From assembly GCF_013374115.1 (NCBI RefSeq), contig NZ_AP022673.1, positions 2,566,001-2,630,000 on the forward strand: 64,000 nucleotides of DNA. Direction: 5' to 3'. A program made the translations under genes and the position numbers. Source of the DNA: Sphingomonas sp. HMP9 (GTDB lineage: Bacteria > Pseudomonadota > Alphaproteobacteria > Sphingomonadales > Sphingomonadaceae). Every line of letters starts with the position of its first letter. Within the stretch, counting starts at the first letter, position 1. Under the pieces are notes generated by a model. It searched no databases, was not told where the DNA came from, and saw only the letters and a program-made list of their open reading frames with translations. Positions 27,691 through 40,393 of this stretch are shown here, piece after piece.

Positions 27691-28800
27691 GTGCAGATGC
27701 TGGTAACGATGAGCGCAATGCTGTTGACGGCTGCCCCCGTTCCCGTGACGGCCGCGCCGATATCGTTGCCCGGCGCAGGGGCGAGCGCCGCGCTGCCCGG
27801 GGCGGTGCTGTCGCCGTTCGCCGCTGACATTCCGGGCGCCGCGTCGATGGCGGTTTCGCCGCTCGCCCTGACCGCGTCGCTGCCGGCGATCGAGATTTTT
27901 CCCCAGGGGCTGCCGACGCAGGACATTCCGCCGGTCGGCCCCACGCCGTTGGGGACCCCGCCCACCCAGCGGGGCCCCAACGACATCATCGTCACCGGGC
28001 GCAAGGAAACCGCGGGCGATCCGTTGCGCGCGGTCAACGCCGAGTCGTTCGCGGTGACGCAGAAGGTCGACGACGCCGTGATCGGCCCGGTCGCGCGGAC
28101 CTACAAGAAGACCGTGCCGAGCCCGATCCGGCGCGGCATCCACAATTTCCTCTACAATCTGCGCGAGCCGATCGTCTTCCTGAACTTCCTGCTCCAGTTC
28201 AAGCCGGGCAAGGCGGCGGAGACGGTGGGGCGGTTTGCGATCAACACGACGATCGGCGTGGCCGGCGTGCTCGACATCGCCAAGCGCAAGCCGTTCCACC
28301 TGCCGCGACGCTCAAACGGGTTCGCCAACACGCTCGGCTATTACGGCGTCAAGAACGGCCCGTTCCTGTTCCTCCCGATCGTCGGGCCGACGACGCTGCG
28401 CGACCTGCTCGGTGGCGCGGTCGATCGCCTGATCCTGCCGGTCGGCGTCGGCCATCCGTTCAACAGCACGTCGTACACGATCCCGGCAGGTATCCTGGGC
28501 GCGCTCGACCACCGGTCGGAATTCGACCAGACGCTGAAGGACCTGCACGACAATTCGCCCGATCCGTATGCCGCGACGCGGTCGTTCTACCTGAACCGGC
28601 GGCAGGCGGAGATCGACCATCTCCACGGGCGCGTCGAGGGTGATCCGGCGGGCATGTCGGGACCACCGCCGAGTGTCGTGCCGTTCGTGCCGAGCGATCT
28701 GGAGCCGGGGGCCAAGCCGGATCCGGCGGTGCCTGACGAGGGTCCCGTGGTCGAGACGCCCCAGGTCGATACGGAGCGCGCGGCTCAAACCGGTCAGTAA
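27691..28800 (+). CDS. mlaA: MlaA (VacJ) family outer-membrane lipid-asymmetry protein
   Basis: The 369-residue product contains the MlaA core from about residue 112 to 300: NAESFAVTQKVDDAVIGPVA, NFLYNLREPIVFLNFLLQ, INTTIGVAGVLDIA and the conserved GPFLFLPIVGPTTLRDL. MlaA removes mislocalised phospholipids from the outer leaflet with MlaC/MlaFEDB. Unlike E. coli MlaA it has no lipobox Cys after its signal peptide. It carries a long low-complexity N-terminus with a TonB-box-like DIIVTGRK at 98-105. The start is uncertain: GTG at 27691 or ATG at 27697. Confidence 0.85.
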   Translation: MQMLVTMSAMLLTAAPVPVTAAPISLPGAGASAALPGAVLSPFAADIPGAASMAVSPLALTASLPAIEIFPQGLPTQDIPPVGPTPLGTPPTQRGPNDIIVTGRKETAGDPLRAVNAESFAVTQKVDDAVIGPVARTYKKTVPSPIRRGIHNFLYNLREPIVFLNFLLQFKPGKAAETVGRFAINTTIGVAGVLDIAKRKPFHLPRRSNGFANTLGYYGVKNGPFLFLPIVGPTTLRDLLGGAVDRLILPVGVGHPFNSTSYTIPAGILGALDHRSEFDQTLKDLHDNSPDPYAATRSFYLNRRQAEIDHLHGRVEGDPAGMSGPPPSVVPFVPSDLEPGAKPDPAVPDEGPVVETPQVDTERAAQTGQ

Positions 28801-28832
28801 CAGGGGACGGCGCCGAACGGTCTCTGCTCTCC

Positions 28833-28970
28833 CCGTTCGTGCTGAGTAGAGCCCGAGTAGCGCCGCAAGGCGCGGATCGCGGGCTCGTATCGAAGCATGG
28901 GTTCCGCGCGCCAACCTGTACCTTCGATACGCCGCGTCGACACGCTCCGCAGCTACTCAGGACGAACGGA
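28833..28970. repeat. Inverted repeat, CCGTTCGTSCTGAGTAG family
   Basis: CCGTTCGTGCTGAGTAG at 28833 pairs with CTACTCAGGACGAACGG ending at 28970, with internal GTATCGAAG/CTTCGATAC symmetry. This is a REP-like family distinct from the neighbouring CCCCGGC element. It lies in the 378-bp gap between mlaA and the CorC-like gene. Confidence 0.75.
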
Positions 28971-29020
28971 GGGTAACGGCCGCTCCGAACTCAGCAACGA
29001 ACACCAGGTTAGACCCGCTG

Positions 29021-29125
29021 CCCCCCCGGCGGAGGCCGGGGCCCAATTGGGGGAAGCTGCTGACCCAAGGCAGCGCTTCGTTACTGCGACCTTACCATCT
29101 GGGCCCCGGCCTCCGCCGGGGGGGT
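29021..29125. repeat. REP/BIME-like inverted repeat, CCCCGGC family
   Basis: Arms CCCCGGCGGAGGCCGGGG and CCCCGGCCTCCGCCGGGG have inner CCCAATTGG/CCATCTGGG. The central segment is close to that of the copies at 10187 and 32715. Confidence 0.85.
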
Positions 29126-29178
29126 GCAATACCAGGGAGCGTCGGGGCACTTTCGCCCGCTTCCTCCGCGTCCAGCGC

Positions 29179-30480
29179 TCAGACTTCGCTGACCAGCAGC
29201 TTATCGATGCGCCGCCCGTCGAGATCGACGATCTCGAACTTCCAGCCCTGTTCTACGAAGCTTTCGCCCTCGCCCGGCAGATGGCGGAACACCGATAGCG
29301 CGAGGCCGGCGACGGTGGCGTAATCGCGGTCCTCGGGTAGGTCGATGCCGAGGCGATCGGCGAGCGAGTCCGCCGCCATCGTCCCCGCCACGAGCAACGA
29401 GCCATCGTCGCGCACCACGACGGACGGCGCGTCATCGGGATCCGAGTCCGACTTGAACTCGCCGGCGATCGCCGCGAGCAGGTCGGCCGGCGTGACGATG
29501 CCTTCGAAATGGCCATATTCGTCATGGATCAGCGCCATCGGCACTTCGGCTTCGCGGAGCGCCAGCAACGCATCCATCGCGTCGATCTGGTCGATGACGA
29601 CAGGCGCCTTGCGCATCAGCGCACGCAGGTCGATCGGCTCGCCGCGGAACAGCGCCGCGGCGATGTCGCGTGCCTGGACGACGCCCTTGACCGCGTCGAT
29701 CGAGCCCTCACCGACCGGCAGGCGCGTGTGCTGCGACGCGAGCAGCGTCTCGCGAATCTCGTCGGGCTCCGCATCGCAGTCGAGCCAGTCGATCTCGGTG
29801 CGCGGCGTCATGACTTCGCGGACCGGACGATCCGCGAGGCGGACGACGCCCGAGATGATCGAGCGCTCATGCTCCTCGATCACACCCGACTTGGAGGCCT
29901 CGGCAACGATCAGGTGAAGCTCTTCAGCGGTCACATGCTCTTCGGTCTCGCGGTTGAGGCGAAGGATACGGAAGATCAGCGCACTGGTCGAATCGAGCAC
30001 CCACACGATCGGCGCGGTACCGATCGCAAGCCAGCGCATCACCGGCGCCATGAACGAGGCGATCGCCTCGGGCGCCCGTAGCGCGAACTGCTTGGGGACG
30101 AGCTCGCCGATGATCAGCGACGCGTAGGTCGTCAGGCCGATGACGATCGCGAACCCGGCGGTCTGCGCGGTCGAGGCGGACAGGCCTAGCGCCTGCAACC
30201 GCGCGGCGGTCGGCATGCCAAGGCTCGATCCCGAATAGGCGCCCGCGAGGATGCCGATCAGCGTGATGCCGATCTGGACAGTCGACAGGAACTTGCCGGG
30301 ATCCGCCGCGAGCACGAGTGCGGCACGCGCGCCCTTCTTGCCCGAGCGCGCCATCGCCTCGAGCCGGGCTTTCCGCGCCGAGACGATCGCGAGTTCGCTC
30401 ATCGCGAACACACCGTTCAACGCGACCAGCGCGAGGATGATCGCGACGTCGATCCAGGGGAAGGGGGGAAGCGGTGCCAT
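29179..30480 (-). CDS. CNNM/HlyC-CorC family membrane protein
   Basis: The 433-residue protein has four hydrophobic helices in a DUF21/CNNM domain (residues about 8-190), two CBS domains (about 210-335, with RTEIDWLDCDAEPDEIRETL and LALREAEVPMALIHDEYGHFEGIVT) and a C-terminal CorC_HlyC domain. Family members are implicated in Mg2+/Co2+ efflux, and the old name haemolysin is misleading. The start at 30480 (MAPLPPFPWIDVAIILALVA) begins at the first membrane helix; a longer reading adds a non-conserved tail. Confidence 0.9.
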   Translation of the reverse strand: MAPLPPFPWIDVAIILALVALNGVFAMSELAIVSARKARLEAMARSGKKGARAALVLAADPGKFLSTVQIGITLIGILAGAYSGSSLGMPTAARLQALGLSASTAQTAGFAIVIGLTTYASLIIGELVPKQFALRAPEAIASFMAPVMRWLAIGTAPIVWVLDSTSALIFRILRLNRETEEHVTAEELHLIVAEASKSGVIEEHERSIISGVVRLADRPVREVMTPRTEIDWLDCDAEPDEIRETLLASQHTRLPVGEGSIDAVKGVVQARDIAAALFRGEPIDLRALMRKAPVVIDQIDAMDALLALREAEVPMALIHDEYGHFEGIVTPADLLAAIAGEFKSDSDPDDAPSVVVRDDGSLLVAGTMAADSLADRLGIDLPEDRDYATVAGLALSVFRHLPGEGESFVEQGWKFEIVDLDGRRIDKLLVSEV

Positions 30481-30674
30481 TGGCTCGCGCCTCTTTGCAG
30501 GACAACGGCCGGTCGCACAACCGTCCTTGCGTGCCGGCCTGCGCATACTCGACATTAGACCGTGAAGATGGTCAGGCTCGGTTCAGTGCGCAGGCGGAAC
30601 AATCGTCGCGACACCGGGTTATCGGCCGTATCGGGCATAAAGCCGTCACCATCCATGTCTCAGGGAGATTATCT

Positions 30675-31349
30675 ATGAAAACCAAGATGTTCGCAGGTGC
30701 TGCGATTGCCGCGCTGATCGCCACCAGCGGCTGCACGACTGATCCCGAGACGGGTCGCCAGACGATTTCGAAGACTGCGCTCGGCGGCATCGGTGGCGCG
30801 CTCGGCGGGTATCTGCTCGGCGACGTGGTCGGGGGTCGTCACGACCGTACCGAGAAGCTGCTCGGCGCGGGCATCGGCGGTCTCGCCGGCGCGGGCATCG
30901 GCGCGTACATGGACAAGCAGGAGCGCGACCTGCGCGCCCGCACCGCCGGCACCGACGTGCAGGTGATCCGTCAGGGCGACGATCTGGTTCTCAACATTCC
31001 GTCGGGCATCACCTTCGCCTATGACAGCGCCAACGTGCAGCCGCAGTTCCAGCGGACGCTCGACCAGGTCGCCGACACACTGGCGCAGTATAACCAGACC
31101 TATGTCGACGTGTACGGCCACACCGATTCGACGGGCAGCGACCAGTATAATCAGGCGCTGTCGGAACGCCGCGCGCGCGCGGTCGCGGATTATCTGTCGG
31201 GCCACGGCGTGCAGAGCGCGCGGATCGGGACGCGCGGCTACGGCAAGACTCAGCCGATCGCGTCGAACGACACCGATGCCGGCCGCGCAGCGAACCGTCG
31301 CGTCGAGGTGAAGATCGTCCCGATCACGCAGAACGACCTGCGCCAGTAA
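30675..31349 (+). CDS. OmpA family lipoprotein with glycine-zipper segment
   Basis: A 224-residue protein with a lipoprotein-type signal peptide, candidate lipidated Cys20 in IATSGC. A glycine-rich zipper follows (about residues 31-75, ALGGIGGALGGYLLGDVVGG). A C-terminal OmpA peptidoglycan-binding domain (about 110-220) has FAYDSANVQPQF and YGHTDSTGSDQYNQALSERR, including the conserved Asp and Arg that bind diaminopimelate. It resembles YiaD-type proteins. AGGGAG precedes the ATG. Gene stands alone. Confidence 0.9.
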   Translation: MKTKMFAGAAIAALIATSGCTTDPETGRQTISKTALGGIGGALGGYLLGDVVGGRHDRTEKLLGAGIGGLAGAGIGAYMDKQERDLRARTAGTDVQVIRQGDDLVLNIPSGITFAYDSANVQPQFQRTLDQVADTLAQYNQTYVDVYGHTDSTGSDQYNQALSERRARAVADYLSGHGVQSARIGTRGYGKTQPIASNDTDAGRAANRRVEVKIVPITQNDLRQ

Positions 31350-31390
31350 GCGACGCCTATCGAGAGGCCGTATCGTCCTCTCGCCTGCCG

Positions 31391-31464
31391 CTCCCCGCGA
31401 AAGCGGGGGTCCAGGAGCCTCAAGCGTTGCGCTTGGTACCCTGAGCTCCCGCTTTCGCGGGAGG
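31391..31464. repeat. REP-like inverted repeat, CYCCCGCG family
   Basis: Arms CTCCCCGCGAAAGCGGGGGT and GCTCCCGCTTTCGCGGGAG are separated by about 30 bp, with CCAGG inside the left arm. It fills the gap between the convergent OmpA-lipoprotein and csaA genes. Confidence 0.85.
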
Positions 31465-31490
31465 ACGGAATTGAACGGGGGTTTGACGGT

Positions 31491-31823
31491 TCAGAACAAC
31501 CGCCCGCCGTTCGGGACGGGTCCGGTCGGCGAGATCAGGACCACCTTGCCATCCGCATCGGGGAAGCCGAGCGTCAGGACCTCGGACATCATCGGACCGA
31601 TCTGGCGTGGCGGGAAGTTCACCACCGCCGCGACCTGGCGACCGAGCAGCGTCTCCGGCGTATAATGCTCGGTGATCTGCGCGGACGATCTCTTCACGCC
31701 GATCTCGTCGCCGAAATCGATCCGCAGCTTGAACGCGGGCTTGCGCGCTTCAGGAAAGGGTTCGGCCTCGACAATCGTGCCGACGCGGATGTCGACCTTC
31801 TCGAAATCCACGAACGCGATCAC
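31491..31823 (-). CDS. csaA: CsaA-like tRNA-binding domain protein
   Basis: The 110-residue product is a single tRNA_bind (EMAP-II type OB-fold) domain: [65 protein letters not shown]. CsaA is a small dimer with export-chaperone or tRNA-binding activity. I chose the GTG at 31823, one base after the GST stop, because it gives the family's length; an ATG at 31844 inside the GST gene is the alternative. Co-transcribed with the GST gene. Confidence 0.88.
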   Translation of the reverse strand: MIAFVDFEKVDIRVGTIVEAEPFPEARKPAFKLRIDFGDEIGVKRSSAQITEHYTPETLLGRQVAAVVNFPPRQIGPMMSEVLTLGFPDADGKVVLISPTGPVPNGGRLF

Positions 31824-31824
31824 G

Positions 31825-32499
31825 TCAGAAATCCACGTTGTCATAGTGCGCAGGAGGCGAGATCAGCTCCATCCGTTCGGACAGAAGCGGGCGGAAGCTC
31901 GGGCGGCTCTTGAACCCACGATACCAGCGCGCGGTCTGGTCATGGCCCTTCCAGTCGATCCCGCCGAGATAGTCGGTGACCGAGATCTGCGCCGCGGCCG
32001 CCAGATCGGCGAGACTCATCGTCGCGCCACCGAGCCAGTTCCGGTGATCGAGCAGGTAATCCATATAGTCGAGATGCCCGACCGCGGCCTTCATCGCCTC
32101 GCGCAGACCCTTGGCGTCGGGCGCGGTACGATGCGCGAGCCGCTTGACCATGCGCTCGTGCAGCAACGGGCCGGTCACGTCGCGGTAGAAATGCGTGTCG
32201 AACCACGTGACCAGACGGCGGATCTCCGCGCGATTGGTTGCGGTGCCGTTGATCATCGCCGCCTTCTCGACGGTTTCCTCGAAGAATTCGCAGATCGCCA
32301 TCGAATCGATCAGCGGCGCGACGCCGCGCGACGCGTCGACCATCACCGGAGTCTGGCCGGCGGGGTTCATGTCCATGAACTCGTCGCGGCGATCCCAAGG
32401 CGATTCGCGGACTAGCTCGTAACCGACCCCCTTCTCACCCAGCAGCAGGCGCACCTTTCGCGAGAAGGGACACAGGGGGAATTGATAAAGCTGCCACAT
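31825..32499 (-). CDS. Glutathione S-transferase family protein
   Basis: A 224-residue protein with an N-terminal thioredoxin-like domain, [20 protein letters not shown], whose CPFS motif suggests a cysteine- or serine-type active site near residues 10-13. The cis-Pro is in GQTPVMVD and the glutathione-contacting [11 protein letters not shown] follows. The C-terminal domain is helical. Substrate unknown. It is followed within one base by csaA. Confidence 0.88.
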   Translation of the reverse strand: MWQLYQFPLCPFSRKVRLLLGEKGVGYELVRESPWDRRDEFMDMNPAGQTPVMVDASRGVAPLIDSMAICEFFEETVEKAAMINGTATNRAEIRRLVTWFDTHFYRDVTGPLLHERMVKRLAHRTAPDAKGLREAMKAAVGHLDYMDYLLDHRNWLGGATMSLADLAAAAQISVTDYLGGIDWKGHDQTARWYRGFKSRPSFRPLLSERMELISPPAHYDNVDF

Positions 32500-32569
32500 G
32501 CTCTTCGTTTAGGCGGTGCGGGGCGGGTGTGTCACTAGCGCGGGTCGGGTCGGCGGTAAGAAGATTTGG

Positions 32570-32686
32570 TTCGCGCGGAGACGCGGAGACGTGGAGGTGT
32601 TGCGCTCGCTGTGAGCGACGCTCGTTCATCACCGATCGCGATCGAAGAGCAGAAGATCGAATTATAGCTCCGCGTCTCCGCGTGAA
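32570..32686. repeat. Inverted repeat, TTCRCGCGGAGACGCGGAG
   Basis: TTCGCGCGGAGACGCGGAG at 32570-32588 faces CTCCGCGTCTCCGCGTGAA at 32668-32686, with about 79 bp between. A further REP-like family, next to a CCCCGGC element in the 335-bp gap between gltB and the GST gene. Confidence 0.75.
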
Positions 32687-32714
32687 CCCGCTTATCTTTG
32701 CGCTGCCCCCTGCC

Positions 32715-32815
32715 CACCCCGGCGAAGGCCGGGGCCCAATTGGGGGACATCGCCGACGGAGGACGGCTCGTCCTTACTGCGGCCTTTCCAATTGGGCCCC
32801 GGCCTTCGCCGGGGT
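32715..32815. repeat. REP/BIME-like inverted repeat, CCCCGGC family
   Basis: Arms CCCCGGCGAAGGCCGGGG and CCCCGGCCTTCGCCGGGG are perfect complements of each other apart from the loop, with CCCAATTGGG on the inner side. It lies 20 bp after the gltB stop and might also act as a transcript 3' end stabiliser. Confidence 0.85.
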
Positions 32816-32834
32816 CGTGTCGATGTGGCGTCGC

Positions 32835-37349
<4,515 letters not shown>

Positions 37350-37351
37350 CG

Positions 37352-37933
37352 TCACTTCTTCTTCTCTTCGGGCGTGGCCGCCTGCTTGGCGAATTCGGCG
37401 ACATCGGCCTGCATGTTCGCCATCGAGGATTGCATCATCGTCCGCTGCCAGGCGGCGACGTCTGGGTCGGCCATGATCGTCAGCGATTGCTGCATGTATG
37501 CGCGGCCGCTCGGCGTCGCGAAGAACGCCTTGATGTCGCGACATTGGGCGACATCGAAGCGGCGCGCATAGGCGCGCGCCATCGCCTCGACCATGCCCGG
37601 CAGCCCGTCGCGCATCAGCGTCATCGTGCGCGCCTGCTGCCGTTCCAGAAAGGTGGCGAACCGCGTCTGCATTTCCGGATGGTCCGCCATCGCACTGCTG
37701 AACATCGGGCTCTGCGCCATGCCTTGCTGTAGATTGCCGAGCATCGGCGCGATCATGCTCTCGATCATCTGCGCGCGCGATGCGGGCGGCATCAGGACGT
37801 CGATCAGTTCGCGCGCCGCAGCGAGGCGAGCCGGATCGGGGGCCGCGACGGCAACAGGCGTTGCCTGCGCATGCGCCGCCGACGGCATTATCGCGCCCGC
37901 CAGCAACGCCGCCCCGAGAAACGCGTGCCTCAT
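37352..37933 (-). CDS. Exported DUF2059-like protein between gltD and gltB
   Basis: A 193-residue protein with a signal peptide (residues 1-22, ending SAAHAQA) and a helical mature part. RRFDVAQCRDIKAFFATPSGRAYMQQS matches the DUF2059 pattern of a helix-turn with FF--P-G. The function is unknown. Its ATG overlaps the gltD stop (ATGA) and its stop lies 2 nt before gltB, so it is translated between the two glutamate synthase subunits. A paralogue of the family is not seen elsewhere in the window. Confidence 0.8.
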   Translation of the reverse strand: MRHAFLGAALLAGAIMPSAAHAQATPVAVAAPDPARLAAARELIDVLMPPASRAQMIESMIAPMLGNLQQGMAQSPMFSSAMADHPEMQTRFATFLERQQARTMTLMRDGLPGMVEAMARAYARRFDVAQCRDIKAFFATPSGRAYMQQSLTIMADPDVAAWQRTMMQSSMANMQADVAEFAKQAATPEEKKK

Positions 37934-39372
37934 GCCGCGACCTTCGCGTTCGCAGCCTTGGTCTTCAGCCACTTGTGCATCGTCGCGGCGACATCGCGGC
38001 CGTCGCGGATCGCCCAGACGACCAGGCTAGCCCCGCGGACGATGTCGCCGGCCGCGAAAACGCCGTCGAGCGAGGTCATCAGCGTCTTGCCGTCGACCAG
38101 CACTGTCCCCCAGCGGCTTACGCCAAGCTCAGGCGTCGCGAACAACGTCGGCAGGTCCTCGGCGTCGAAGCCGAGCGCCTTGATCACCAGGTCCGCGTCG
38201 ACCGCATAGTCACCGGCGGGATCGGGTTCGGGTGCGCGGCGGCCGCTCGCGTCGGGCGCGCCGAGGCGCATCTTGCGGACCTTGACGCTCGACACGGTAT
38301 CGCCGCCGTCGAAGCTCTGCGGGCCAGAGAGCCAGACGAACTCGACGCCCTCCTCCTCGGCATTGGCAACTTCGCGCTGCGATCCGGGCATGTTGGCGCG
38401 GTCGCGGCGATAGAGGCACTTCACCGACTTGGCACCCTGGCGGATCGCGGTGCGGACGCAGTCCATCGCGGTATCGCCGCCACCGATCACGACGACGTCC
38501 TTGCCCTCGGCATCGAGGCTGCCGTCGTCGAACGCGGGGACCGCGTCGCCAAAGCCCTTGCGGTTCGAGGCAACGAGGAAGTCGAGTGCCGCGACCACCC
38601 CGTTCGATCCGCCACCCGGCAGGTCCATCGCGCGCGCCTTGTAGACGCCGGTGGCAATCAGGATCGCGTCGTGGCGCTGGCGCAGATCGTCGAGGCTTGC
38701 GTCATGGCCGACCGCGAAGCCCTCATGGAAAACGATGCCCGCGGCCTTGAGACGCTCGACACGGCGCATGACGATCGGCTTTTCCAGCTTGAAACCGGGA
38801 ATGCCGTAGGTGAGCAACCCGCCTGCGCGGTCGTACCGGTCATAGACGTGCACGTCATAGCCATGCCCGCGCAGATATTCCGCCGCGGTCAGGCCTGCCG
38901 GGCCGGCACCGATCACGCCGACCGACTGACCGCGTGCGCGGCCGGGTACCAGCGGCTCGACCCAGCCGTTCTCCCAGGCGGTGTCGGTGATGAACTTCTC
39001 GACCGCGCCGATCGTGACGGCGCCGTGCCCGGTGAACTCGATGACGCAATTGCCTTCGCACAATCGATCCTGTGGACAGATCCGGCCGCAGATCTCGGGC
39101 ATCGTCGAAGTCGCATTGCTCAGCTCATACGCCTCGCGCAACCGGCCTTCGGCGGTCAACCGGAGCCAGTCGGGGATATGGTTGTGCAGTGGGCAATGGA
39201 CCGAGCAATAGGGCACGCCGCATTGCGAACAGCGCCCGGCCTGCTCCTCGGCGGGCTCGACCGCATAGCGTTGCGCGATTTCGCGGAAATCGTCGGCCCG
39301 CTCGTCCGCGGTGCGCTTGTCGGGATAGGATTGCTCCCTGCCGACAAATTTGAGCATCGAATCGTTCGCCAT
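37930..39372 (-). CDS. gltD: Glutamate synthase small (beta) subunit
   Basis: The 480-residue flavoprotein passes electrons from NADPH to GltB. The N-terminal 4Fe-4S region shows GRCSQCGVPYCSVHCPLHN and CGRICPQDRLCEGNC. FAD binding is at GAGPAGLTAAEYL and NADPH binding at VVIGGGDTAMDCVR. The first gene of gltD-DUF2059-gltB, preceded by GGAGG five bases before the ATG. The promoter probably lies in the 152-bp gap toward uppP. Confidence 0.96.
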   Translation of the reverse strand: MANDSMLKFVGREQSYPDKRTADERADDFREIAQRYAVEPAEEQAGRCSQCGVPYCSVHCPLHNHIPDWLRLTAEGRLREAYELSNATSTMPEICGRICPQDRLCEGNCVIEFTGHGAVTIGAVEKFITDTAWENGWVEPLVPGRARGQSVGVIGAGPAGLTAAEYLRGHGYDVHVYDRYDRAGGLLTYGIPGFKLEKPIVMRRVERLKAAGIVFHEGFAVGHDASLDDLRQRHDAILIATGVYKARAMDLPGGGSNGVVAALDFLVASNRKGFGDAVPAFDDGSLDAEGKDVVVIGGGDTAMDCVRTAIRQGAKSVKCLYRRDRANMPGSQREVANAEEEGVEFVWLSGPQSFDGGDTVSSVKVRKMRLGAPDASGRRAPEPDPAGDYAVDADLVIKALGFDAEDLPTLFATPELGVSRWGTVLVDGKTLMTSLDGVFAAGDIVRGASLVVWAIRDGRDVAATMHKWLKTKAANAKVAA

Positions 39373-39524
39373 GATAGCCTCCGACAGCCGCGTTATTGCG
39401 CGATCGGTGGCTTGTCACGACTAAATCAACATATAGGTCAGCATTGCTGTCGTAAGAAGCCCTTTCAGCGACGTGTTTTTGTTGGACCTGCTTTTAACGG
39501 TAGTAAATTAGTTCCGATTGGGAC

Positions 39525-40334
39525 TTACTTGCTCAGGAGCCAGATCAGCGCCGCCGATCCGGCCACCACGCGGTAGAGCGCGAACGGAACGAAGCCGTGC
39601 TTGGTGACGATCCCGACGAACCACTTCACCACCAGCAACGCGACGACGAACGAAACGGCAGCGCCGATCGCGATAGCGCCCAGCCCGACCCCGCCGCCGC
39701 TCGCAATCGCATCACGGTTCTTGAGCAGCTCGAGCGCGCTTGCGCCGAGCATCGTCGGGATCGCGAGGAAGAAGCTGAACTCCGCCGCGGTGCGTCGCTC
39801 GACGCCCAGCGCCAGCGCGCCGAGGATCGTCGCGCCCGACCGGCTGACGCCTGGGATCATCGCGAGGCACTGCAGGAAGCCGATGCCGATCACGGTTTTC
39901 AGCGGAATGTCGGCGACGCCGCTGATGTCGCTGCGCGGCGCGAACCGCTCGACCGCGAGGATCGCGAACCCGCCGACGACCAAAGCGATCGCGACGACCT
40001 CGGCATTGCCGAGCAGCGCCTCGATATATTTGTGCAGCGCGAGGCCGATCACCGCGGCCGGAATGAACGCGACCACCAGATTGCGCAGGAACAACCAGGA
40101 TTTCGGCTCGCGGCGGATCAGCCCCATGCCGACCGCCCAGAACGTCCGCCAGTAGAGCACCACGATCGCAAGGATCGCGCCGAGCTGGATGACGACGTTG
40201 AACACCTCCCAGCGCCCCGCATCATAGCCGAGCAACCGCGTGGCCAGGATCAGGTGACCGGTCGACGAGACGGGCAGGAATTCGGTGATCCCCTCGACGA
40301 TGCCGAGGAGGATGACGGTGAGAAGTTCGGTCAA
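39525..40334 (-). CDS. uppP: Undecaprenyl-diphosphatase
   Basis: A 269-residue integral membrane enzyme (BacA family) that recycles undecaprenyl diphosphate for peptidoglycan synthesis. Both catalytic segments are present: GIVEGITEFLPVSSTGHLI (residues 11-29) and MIPGVSRSGATI. About eight transmembrane helices. It follows the NDUFA9-like gene by 59 nt on the same strand. Confidence 0.96.
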   Translation of the reverse strand: MTELLTVILLGIVEGITEFLPVSSTGHLILATRLLGYDAGRWEVFNVVIQLGAILAIVVLYWRTFWAVGMGLIRREPKSWLFLRNLVVAFIPAAVIGLALHKYIEALLGNAEVVAIALVVGGFAILAVERFAPRSDISGVADIPLKTVIGIGFLQCLAMIPGVSRSGATILGALALGVERRTAAEFSFFLAIPTMLGASALELLKNRDAIASGGGVGLGAIAIGAAVSFVVALLVVKWFVGIVTKHGFVPFALYRVVAGSAALIWLLSK

Positions 40335-40393
40335 GCAAGAGCTCCGGCGCGGTAGGTCAGGGCAATGTCACGGATAGCGTAGCACGCGCAGGA

